Of a stretch of 64,000 nt of DNA, positions 1 to 6,316 are shown in pieces. The stretch covers positions 3,410,001-3,474,000 of the forward strand of contig NZ_CP061947.1 in assembly GCF_014838715.1 (NCBI RefSeq). The letters run 5' to 3'. Positions within the stretch are counted from its first letter, which is position 1, and each line of letters opens with the position of its first letter. Under the pieces are notes generated by a model that worked only from the letters and a program-made list of their open reading frames with translations, was not told the DNA's origin and ran no database searches. Origin of the DNA: Algoriphagus sp. Y33 (GTDB lineage Bacteria; Bacteroidota; Bacteroidia; Cytophagales; Cyclobacteriaceae). The translations under genes and the position numbers were made by a program.

Positions 1-35
1 GAGTAGACCAACACTTGCTTAAAAGTCCCCCTTAT

Positions 36-404
36 TTATTTGTGGTCTTTCAGATCCTTATACTCGATTACAAAAGCCATTAGCTCAGCCATTTTTCCAT
101 CATGAAATCTCCATACATCACAGTAAGCGTATTTAATGCGTTCTCCGTTTTCGTTCATCACTGCGATTTGACCAATTGCTGTAAGATAATCATTCTCGGC
201 AATCAAATTTTTAACCTCATTTTGTGGTGGTTCAATATATTCATTGGACATCCATTTTCTGACCGCTTCTTTTCCATTTAGAATCTGGTCTCCTACAAAT
301 ATCCATTTGGTATCATCGGTGCAGTATTGAAGAAATTCTTCATAATTACCTTTAGAAACAGCTTCATTTGCTTTCTGTAGAATTATTTTATTGGTTTCTG
401 TCAT
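36..404 (-). CDS. SnoaL-like / NTF2-fold small protein
   Basis: A 122-residue single-domain protein resembling the SnoaL/ketosteroid-isomerase-like group of the NTF2 superfamily. The N-terminal helix with the GNYEEFLQYCTDDTKW stretch (about residues 19-34), the GKEAVRKWM helix and the C-terminal sheet segment YCDVWRFHDGKMAEL fit that cone-shaped fold. Members bind small hydrophobic ligands or act as isomerases or hydrolases; no catalytic residue set can be assigned here. It has no signal peptide, so it should be cytoplasmic. It lies 59 bp downstream of the HxlR regulator on the same strand and may be co-transcribed with it. The fold is fairly sure; the substrate is unknown. Confidence 0.8.
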   Translation of the reverse strand: MTETNKIILQKANEAVSKGNYEEFLQYCTDDTKWIFVGDQILNGKEAVRKWMSNEYIEPPQNEVKNLIAENDYLTAIGQIAVMNENGERIKYAYCDVWRFHDGKMAELMAFVIEYKDLKDHK

Positions 405-463
405 AAGTAGTATTTTGTATTTACGATTAAGGCTTTCCTAAAATAGTAAAATCAACAACCAGC

Positions 464-892
464 CTAATCGATATTCGCCTCATCATTAGCCGATAGGTCA
501 TCCATAATCTTTTTTAGAAATTTTGTTTTGTTCTTTTTAACTTCTTTGAGGAAAGGCGAAGATTCATCCGAACCGGATAAATATTTTCCTCCCCAAAGGG
601 CCAGTTCAATCAATGCAGGTATTAAAGCAATACCTTTTGGGCTGAGCTTATAAAGTCCTTTTACCTTATTGTCCGGATATGGTGCTTTGATAATTATTCC
701 ATGGTTCTCCAGCATCTGTAATCTATTCGCTAATATATTCGTTGCTATTTTTTCTACAGATTTTGTAAAATCTCCGTACGTACGGGATTTATAGAGCATT
801 AGATCCCTTACAATCAAAAGAGACCATTTATCTCCGAAAATATCCAATGAGGAACTTATTGGGCAATCGGAACGCATTTCAGCTGCTTTCAT
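464..892 (-). CDS. HxlR-family winged-helix transcriptional regulator
   Basis: A 142-residue regulator of the HxlR/MarR-like type. The family hallmark, a Cys-Pro near the N-terminus (CPISSSLDIFGDKWSLLIVRD, about residues 10-30), leads into the winged helix with YGDFTKSVEKIATNILANRL as the recognition region and GLYKLSPKG as the wing. HxlR proteins often sense redox or electrophile stress through that Cys and repress a divergent oxidoreductase. That layout is seen here: the NmrA-type reductase starts 136 bp away on the other strand, and a perfect palindrome lies between them. The C-terminal extension after about residue 110 is lysine-rich and not diagnostic. Confidence 0.93.
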   Translation of the reverse strand: MKAAEMRSDCPISSSLDIFGDKWSLLIVRDLMLYKSRTYGDFTKSVEKIATNILANRLQMLENHGIIIKAPYPDNKVKGLYKLSPKGIALIPALIELALWGGKYLSGSDESSPFLKEVKKNKTKFLKKIMDDLSANDEANID

Positions 893-911
893 AAATTTTT
901 ATATTTTTTAC

Positions 912-941
912 TTGCGAATCAAAAGTAGTCATCTATTTTTG
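912..941 (+). promoter_or_regulatory. Bacteroidota-type promoter for the NmrA-type reductase
   Basis: TTG at 912-914 and TATTTTTG at 934-941 are 19 bases apart, matching the Bacteroidota sigma-A pattern (TTG near -33, TAnnTTTG near -7). The element reads toward the reductase at 1029. The family pattern is established; use of this site is inferred. Confidence 0.6.
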
Positions 942-942
942 C

Positions 943-959
943 ACTTGCATTTTGCAAGT
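943..959. promoter_or_regulatory. Probable HxlR operator
   Basis: ACTTGCATTTTGCAAGT is a perfect 7-3-7 palindrome directly downstream of the -7 box. Related half-sites lie at 909-917 (ACTTGCGAA) and 977-985 (ACTTGCAAA). The spacing of about 34 bp between half-site groups and the position between divergent genes suit a repressor that overlaps the start site of the reductase promoter. Confidence 0.65.
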
Positions 960-1028
960 ATTTAATTTTAAATTTCACTTGCAAATGAAAAGCAAATTTA
1001 ATCGTTTGAGATAAAAAAGTAGTACATC

Positions 1029-1898
1029 ATGACAAAAATTTTAGTGACAAGAACTACAGGGGTAGTCGGAAAAAACACAGTTGAGCATTTGTTAAAGAAA
1101 GGTATTCCTGCAAGTCAACTTATCGGACTTTCCCGGAAAAAGGAAAATCTAGAAGACTTAGCTGCGAGAGGCGTAGAAGTTCGTGTAGGTGATTATTTTG
1201 ATTATAATTCCTTATTACGTGCATTTGAAGGTGTTGACAAAGTCATGCTGACGAGTGCAATTGCTTTTACAGACCGATCTACCCAACATTATAATGCAAT
1301 TACCGCTGCCCGCCAAGCTGGCGTTAAGCACGTGGTATATATGTCAATTATGCGCAAAGAAGGTTCGGGACGTATCATGCCCGAAGTTACAGAGTCCGAC
1401 CTTTTTACAGAACAAGTACTTAAATCCTCAGGGCTTGATTATACTATTTTATACCATCCGCCTTTTGCCGACCTTTTATCGTTCTATTATGATCCCAATC
1501 CTTATGAAAATGGAATAAAAGTTCCGGCAAAGAATGGAAAAATGGCACCTGCAACGAGAGATGAATTGGCGGAAGCCCATGCTGAAATACTTTCTACTCT
1601 GGGACATGAAAATAAAATCTATTCATTAGGTGGTTCCCATTCTATTTCGTTTTCCGACATAGCAAAAATTCTTTCGGAAATAAAAGGACAACCTGTTTCT
1701 TTTACCGCCATTACAGCAGAAGAATATAGTGATGGGATAGTTGCCCAAGGAGTCGCTCGCCACGTGGCTGAATTTATAACGGGTTGGGTACTGGCAATTG
1801 AAGGAGGTGAATTCGAATATCAATCCGGCGATTTGGAGCGGTTATTAGGTAAAAAGACAAAAACTTTCAAAGAGCTCATGGAAACAACTTTAGCTTAG
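1029..1898 (+). CDS. NmrA-like NAD(P)-binding reductase (atypical SDR)
   Basis: A 289-residue Rossmann-fold protein of the NmrA/quinone-reductase-2-like atypical short-chain dehydrogenase group. The N-terminal nucleotide loop is TRTTGVVGKNTVEHLLKKG (residues 7-25). The first Gly position of the usual TGATG motif is Arg-Thr here, which is unusual but still leaves Gly-x-x-Gly. GVEVRVGDYFD and VMLTSA (after beta 3 and beta 4), KHVVYMSIMRK and YTILYHPPF follow the family order. These proteins reduce quinones or related electrophiles, or act as redox sensors. Its divergence from an HxlR regulator supports an inducible role in electrophile stress. The start has an AT-rich leader and an upstream -7 box at 934-941. 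Confidence 0.9.
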   Translation: MTKILVTRTTGVVGKNTVEHLLKKGIPASQLIGLSRKKENLEDLAARGVEVRVGDYFDYNSLLRAFEGVDKVMLTSAIAFTDRSTQHYNAITAARQAGVKHVVYMSIMRKEGSGRIMPEVTESDLFTEQVLKSSGLDYTILYHPPFADLLSFYYDPNPYENGIKVPAKNGKMAPATRDELAEAHAEILSTLGHENKIYSLGGSHSISFSDIAKILSEIKGQPVSFTAITAEEYSDGIVAQGVARHVAEFITGWVLAIEGGEFEYQSGDLERLLGKKTKTFKELMETTLA

Positions 1899-1920
1899 AA
1901 TATTTACAAGTTAAAATAGT

Positions 1921-1957
1921 CGAAGTGGCAGAGTATATATATTTTTCAGCCACTTCG
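1921..1957 (+). terminator. Hairpin terminator after the reductase
   Basis: CGAAGTGGC at 1921-1929 pairs perfectly with GCCACTTCG at 1949-1957. It lies 22 bases after the stop of the reductase and is followed by ATTTAA. The T tract is short, so termination strength is uncertain. Confidence 0.65.
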
Positions 1958-1960
1958 ATT

Positions 1961-2133
1961 TAACCCGGATTTTGCATTAGGTTTCGTTAAGAGACCATTA
2001 ATTGCAATAAAATCAGGCTGTTTGGAGACTGAGGCATAGCACCGCTATGGTGAAGTCGAAAATTGCAACGCAGTGACTGATTTTGAAGCAATTATTGGTC
2101 GCAATAGAAATGCTAATGCATAATTTGGGTTTA
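1961..2133. repeat. Fold-back (MITE-like) palindromic element
   Basis: The whole stretch of about 173 bp is one imperfect inverted repeat. The left end (AACCCGGATTTTGCATTAG, then ACCATTAATTGC) matches the reverse complement of the right end (GCAATTATTGGT, then CTAATGCATAATTTGGGTT). Inside, AAAATCAGGCTG pairs with CAGTGACTGATTTT. There is no coding capacity. Its right end abuts the first codons of a decapitated reductase fragment, as expected for an inserted non-autonomous element or a deletion at its edge. Confidence 0.75.
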
Positions 2134-2135
2134 AA

Positions 2136-2306
2136 CGTATCAACTTTATTTCCGGGGACTACCCCTCTGCCAATAAGACCGTAGGTAGGATAATAAAAGA
2201 CTTAGGATTTAAGGTGGTTGACCTTGGAAATTTGGAACAGGCGGGGCAAATAACCGATGCCCGGAAAGCCTTATCCGGACTGAATTTAGTCAGTCGCCCA
2301 ATTTAA
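2136..2306 (+). pseudogene. C-terminal fragment of an NADP-dependent reductase (F420/NpdG-like)
   Basis: An open frame of 56 residues without a start, reading ISGDYPSANKTVGRIIKDLG, then FKVVDLGNLEQ and ending ALSGLNLVSRPI before TAA. The pattern (a nucleotide-fold return followed by VVDLG and a C-terminal LAGLNL-like end) fits small NADP-dependent oxidoreductases related to F420H2:NADP reductase. The N-terminal dinucleotide-binding half is missing because the fold-back element lies directly upstream. The family call is moderately sure; non-functionality is nearly certain. Confidence 0.6.
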
Positions 2307-2317
2307 TACCATTTCTT

Positions 2318-2452
2318 ATGAAGGCGTTGGTTTATCGTCAGAAAAACACCTTGGATGACTTTGGAATAAAGTTAGAAGAAGTTATGGATCCGAAAATCAG
2401 CGAAACCGATATTTTAGTCCGTATCAAAGACAAACGAAAAATCGAGCTTTAA
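2318..2452 (+). pseudogene. N-terminal stub of a zinc-type alcohol dehydrogenase
   Basis: ATG at 2318 opens a 44-residue frame beginning MKALVYRQKNTLDDFGIKLE and continuing with DPKISETDILVRIKD before stopping at TAA 2450-2452. This is the start of the GroES-like domain of medium-chain (zinc or quinone-type) dehydrogenases, which normally run to about 330 residues. The catalytic and Rossmann parts are absent. It sits 11 bp after the reductase relic, so the two may have been neighbours in an intact operon. The following 100 bp (to 2552) carry a second short coding-like frame with no family assignment. Confidence 0.6.
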
Positions 2453-2552
2453 CGCATTGGCGGGTCTAATATATCAATCGGAAAATTGTGCCAATACTTT
2501 TACAGAGATAGTCGCCTAAATTCATAAATTTATCTATTCAAAAACGGAATAA

Positions 2553-3023
2553 ATGGACATTTATAAAGGAAAAAAGATTGTAGATTTTGCTGGACGCTTC
2601 CAAAGCGACTTGGACTGCAAGAAAAACCTGAGTGAAGTTAATTGGTCATCCGGCTATACGTGCAGAAAATGCGGGCATTCCGGCAGGAGCTACGGCGTAA
2701 AGAAAAAAAAAGTGGTTTGCGCTGTCCAACTCACCAAAGAAGGGAAGGTAAAGCAGCTCTACGGTCTTCAGATCATTGATTTCCCGGCAAAATCACTTCG
2801 TCTCATTTTTGATCACCATCTAGCTAAAGAGGCCGAAGTAACCACCGATGGGTGGAAAGGGTACAATCCCAAAGCCAAAGGCTACAATATCAACCAAATA
2901 CCGAGTGATTTCGGTCAGAACTTTAAAGTATTGCAAACGGCAATCCACTAGGTTAAATCCCTGATCAGGACAAAATTTTCCCGGGTAAGCTCTGATAAAA
3001 TGTATATCAAAAATCTAGTGTGA
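2553..3023 (+). pseudogene. Internally deleted IS1595-family (ISXO2-like) transposase
   Basis: The N-terminal part has the zinc-ribbon helper domain of ISXO2-like transposases (FQSDLDCKKNLSEVNWSSGY, then CRKCGHSG, about residues 17-44). It then jumps directly into the C-terminal catalytic part (KKKVVCAVQLTKEGKVKQLY, then VTTDGWKGY and NQIPSDFGQNFKV). Intact members have about 290-320 residues; the first open frame is 132 residues, so about half of the protein, including part of the DDE core, is deleted. A TAG at 2949-2951 interrupts the frame. Reading continues in phase (VKSLIRTKFS, then SSDKMYIKNL) to a stop at 3021-3023, so the Gln codon normally there was mutated. It is a dead insertion-sequence relic. 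Confidence 0.8.
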
Positions 3024-3053
3024 ACCTAAGCGAAGACCTCTATTCCGTTATTT

Positions 3054-4070
3054 ATGTTAGAAATAATTCAAATAATCGCCCTTATTCAGGGCTTGTTTCT
3101 TTTAAGTGTACTGTTCGTTAAACAAGAAAGTTACAAGCGGGTAAACTTCTTACTGCTACTAGTGTCAATTATTGCATTACTTTTGAACATTGTCGGAGAT
3201 GATGATTTTAACCTATTTTTTTCTAATGCTAATTGGTATTTTTTCCACTCTCCATTAATCATTACACTGTTCTTTTTACTTATAAAGTATCACAATTCTA
3301 AACAAGACAAATTTCAATTTAGAGATTTTATTTACTTCATTCCGTATATGTTTTTTATTGCTCTTCAAATCGCAGAAGACATCTTAGGTAAAAACACATG
3401 GTTAATAATCGGGGAAATTTTGGCAGGCATCACGCTATTAGTTTATTTAGGCTATACCATCTATGATATCATCAAAAACAAAAAGGAAAGATGGATGCTG
3501 TTTTTTATAGTACCTTATGCTTTAATTAACTTAATAGACGAAATTTTATTTATTATAACAAAAAGCCATAATTCTTTCTCCTTCCTAGAAACCTATGGAA
3601 TTATTGGATTATCAGCAATACTTCTCTACATGATTTTATTCAAGCTTGTTGTATCACCAAAATCTATATTACCAAAGGCGGATACCAAGGCTTATAAATC
3701 TTCAAATCTTAGTAAATCCAAAGCAGAGGTATATAAAAGGGAGTTTTTAAGACTCATGGATAAAGAGAAGCTTTTTACTAATAGTAATATAACGGTTAAC
3801 CAAGTAGCTCAAAAGATGGGTATTCCAAGACAGTACTTATCTGAAGTCTTGAATGTATACTTAAAATCAAATTTTCAGGACTACATGAACAAGTATAGGG
3901 CTGAAGAATTTGTAGAATGTCTCAAGGATGAAAAGTTCAAGAATTACTCTATTCTGGGCATTGCCAACGAAGTTGGTTTCAAATCCAAATCCTCTTTCAA
4001 TACTACCTTTAAAAAAATATACGGGGTTACCCCTAGTGAGTTTAAAAAGGCATTACCTACAGTAGTTTAG
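3054..4070 (+). CDS. AraC-family regulator with N-terminal multi-pass membrane domain
   Basis: A 338-residue protein with six to seven hydrophobic helices in residues 1-200 (for example IIQIIALIQGLFLLSVLFV and IIGLSAILLYMILFKLVV). A cytosolic linker follows, then a C-terminal AraC/XylS DNA-binding domain (about 235-335). The two HTH motifs are visible: NSNITVNQVAQKMGIPRQYL and SILGIANEVGFKSKSSFNTT, followed by the family signature FKKIYGVTPSEFKK. This membrane-anchored AraC layout is common in Bacteroidota and is thought to couple an envelope signal directly to transcription. It is preceded by transposase debris and followed by a 600-bp gap. The target is unknown. Confidence 0.9.
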   Translation: MLEIIQIIALIQGLFLLSVLFVKQESYKRVNFLLLLVSIIALLLNIVGDDDFNLFFSNANWYFFHSPLIITLFFLLIKYHNSKQDKFQFRDFIYFIPYMFFIALQIAEDILGKNTWLIIGEILAGITLLVYLGYTIYDIIKNKKERWMLFFIVPYALINLIDEILFIITKSHNSFSFLETYGIIGLSAILLYMILFKLVVSPKSILPKADTKAYKSSNLSKSKAEVYKREFLRLMDKEKLFTNSNITVNQVAQKMGIPRQYLSEVLNVYLKSNFQDYMNKYRAEEFVECLKDEKFKNYSILGIANEVGFKSKSSFNTTFKKIYGVTPSEFKKALPTVV

Positions 4071-4670
4071 AAACAGCCTTATCTCCTTATTCTTCCTAGA
4101 ATAATTACGTTCCAATTCCACTTTCAGAATACCTCTTATAAATTAAAGAAGGCTTCATTTTTCTGATGAACATCGGAATTTCCCTAAATACAATTGCCAA
4201 ATATAGCCATTAAGGCTGTATTTATTAGGGCTATTTGGAATCGATAGCATCAAATTACACGCCCAATCTGCAACATGTTTTTTTGGGTTCCCTTGGCTTT
4301 TAAGCTTGAACTGACAAATCCCCAAACTTTAAAAACGAAACAGCCATAAATTTTACATTCGGTGGCTTTCTTAGTGCGAGAAGCGCATTTAGAACCTTAG
4401 AAACCGTCCAATCAACAGAATTTAGTGACCTAATAATCAGATTATTAAATCCACTAATATAACAAACAGGTACTGAAAGCGAATTCAAAACCTACTTCAT
4501 TTTGATCTCAATGGAGGCAAGTCTAGTTTTACCCTGGTTGAATGAAAACCTTAATTAAAATTTCTAATAATTATGACAAATCCAGATGGTGAATATAGAC
4601 AAATTATATATTCAAAATATTATAGGAGTCTAAGCACATCATAGGATTCTACGCATTCACCTCTAAAAAC
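4071..4670. other. Intergenic stretch without recognised gene
   Basis: This AT-rich 600-bp gap separates the membrane AraC gene from the sigma factor. A 62-codon minus-strand frame at 4300-4488 has no domain, no promoter-like element and no recognisable composition. I see no repeat or RNA gene here. The promoter for the sigma factor operon should lie in the last 150 bases but no clear TAnnTTTG box stood out. Confidence 0.5.
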
Positions 4671-5189
4671 TTGAATAAAAAAACCACATACAGTTTAGAT
4701 CAAGATACACAGTTCTCCATTCTGTTTGATAAGCACTATCAAAGGTTATACAACTATGCGTATAAACTACTAAATGATATCTCTACTTCTGAGGAACTTG
4801 TTCAAGAAACATTTATAAAACTTTGGGAACAGTACCATAAAATAGATAAATCCCACCGTGCTATCGAATCGTTTCTAATAGTAACACTCAAAAATAAGAT
4901 AATTGACAATTTCCGAAAATATCAAACTAGAGAAAAGCATAATAATTTATATAGCCTATATTCAGATATTCTCTCAGAAATTAACACACAATGGGATTTG
5001 TTACAACAAATTGATATTATCTATGAGAATCTTGACCAAAAAACAAGAGATATTTTTCAACTATCCAGAAATGAAGGATTGACCTATAAAGAAATTGCCA
5101 TAAAAAAAAATATTTCCATAAAAACCGTAGAGCTTCATATTTCAACGGCCTTAATAGCTTTCCGAAAAGGTTTAAAGGATTACTTTTAA
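4671..5189 (+). CDS. ECF RNA polymerase sigma factor, FecI-like
   Basis: A 172-residue extracytoplasmic-function sigma factor. Region 2 is visible as FDKHYQRLYNYAYKLL followed by SEELVQETFIKLWEQYHKI. Region 4 is visible as IYENLDQKTRDIFQLSRNEG, then LTYKEIAIKKNISIKTVELH, a typical sigma-4 HTH. The frame starts with TTG at 4671; no ATG lies between this codon and the in-frame stop at 4623, so TTG is probably the true start. It heads a sigma/anti-sigma/TonB-receptor cascade: the FecR gene begins 66 bp downstream and the receptor follows. In such systems ligand binding by the receptor releases the sigma factor via FecR. Confidence 0.93.
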   Translation: MNKKTTYSLDQDTQFSILFDKHYQRLYNYAYKLLNDISTSEELVQETFIKLWEQYHKIDKSHRAIESFLIVTLKNKIIDNFRKYQTREKHNNLYSLYSDILSEINTQWDLLQQIDIIYENLDQKTRDIFQLSRNEGLTYKEIAIKKNISIKTVELHISTALIAFRKGLKDYF

Positions 5190-5254
5190 AGAAAATCCAA
5201 TTTTTAATAGGGTGCCGCTACTTGGCATACGTCATATAAGCAGTAAACCCCTTA

Positions 5255-6229
5255 ATGATGGATAAATCTCATATTTCAAAGGCAGAGCTTTGGGCATACA
5301 TTTCAAAAACTGCTGATCAGGAAACAATTAGGAAAGTAGAATTATGGAAGGACTCTTCAGAATATGACGAGGAGTTGTTTTCCCAACTCACGGCAATCTA
5401 TCTAAACACCAAAGAATATCCCGTATCTGTTGAAGATGCGAAAAACCGCTTTCTACGAGCCTCAAAAAACACTAAACAAAAAAGAGTATCCAGAGCTGTT
5501 ACGCTATTAAAATATGCCGCAATGATTGCTGTAATTGTTGCAGTCGGATATACCTACCAACAGTTTTCAGAGAGCACTAGTCAATTAATTGTAGAGGAGA
5601 CTTCTTTTGGAGAAAACAAACAGCTTAACCTCCCCGATGGCTCGGTAGTCTGGTTAAACGCTTCCACTCAGCTCTCCTACGAAAGCAACACTCCCCGCAC
5701 GATAAGTTTGGAAGGAGAGGCATTTTTTGAAGTGGCCAAAGATACAGCACATCCCTTCACTGTCACCACTTCCGATGGCTTGAAAATAGAAGCCTTGGGA
5801 ACAAGCTTCAATGTCAAATCCTATTCAAATACCTCCATTGTAGAAACAAAATTACTCACAGGCAAAGTTGCAGTTACTTCTGCTGAATATTTAAAAGGAA
5901 GGATTTTACTGTTACCTGATGAAAAGGTGGTTTTTGATCGAAACAGTAAACAGTTTTCTAAGCAGGATATGGGTGAAAGAGAAGGGAGAATCGCCTGGAG
6001 AGAAGGGAAAATTGAATTTGCAAATCAGTCATTCAGAGAAATTGCCAATGACCTATATATGCAATATCAAGTAAAGCTGGTATTTGAAAATGATGAAATA
6101 GCAAATTCTAAATTCACCGGTGTATTTGATAAAAATACACCGGTAAGTGAAATTTTAGAAATCCTTAAAACCTCCAAAGATTTCAATTATCATCTAAACA
6201 CAGAGGCTGATGAGTGGGTGATAAAATAA
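5255..6229 (+). CDS. FecR-family anti-sigma factor
   Basis: A 324-residue inner-membrane anti-sigma/transducer protein. The N-terminal cytosolic part (1-85) would hold the FecI-like sigma factor. A single membrane helix follows (about 86-103, LLKYAAMIAVIVAVGYTY). The periplasmic FecR domain (about 118-215) includes ETSFGENKQLNLPDGSVVWL and FEVAKDTAHPFTV. The C-terminal DUF4974 domain (about 250-322) includes FANQSFREIANDLYMQYQV and the ending LNTEADEWVIK. Periplasmic contact with the STN domain of the receptor downstream is the expected signal path. It is separated from the sigma gene by 66 bp and from the receptor by 88 bp. Confidence 0.94.
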   Translation: MMDKSHISKAELWAYISKTADQETIRKVELWKDSSEYDEELFSQLTAIYLNTKEYPVSVEDAKNRFLRASKNTKQKRVSRAVTLLKYAAMIAVIVAVGYTYQQFSESTSQLIVEETSFGENKQLNLPDGSVVWLNASTQLSYESNTPRTISLEGEAFFEVAKDTAHPFTVTTSDGLKIEALGTSFNVKSYSNTSIVETKLLTGKVAVTSAEYLKGRILLLPDEKVVFDRNSKQFSKQDMGEREGRIAWREGKIEFANQSFREIANDLYMQYQVKLVFENDEIANSKFTGVFDKNTPVSEILEILKTSKDFNYHLNTEADEWVIK

Positions 6230-6316
6230 AAAAAGTGGGAAAATTCCAGTCTTCCCACTCTAAAATGTTAAAGAATTCCAATCGCAAAAATCAGTATCAC
6301 TTAACACACCAAATTT

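Noticed and set aside
4300..4488. A 62-codon minus-strand frame in the gap before the sigma factor.
   Set aside because: No domain, no promoter-like sequence, and AT-rich DNA often stays open by chance at this length.
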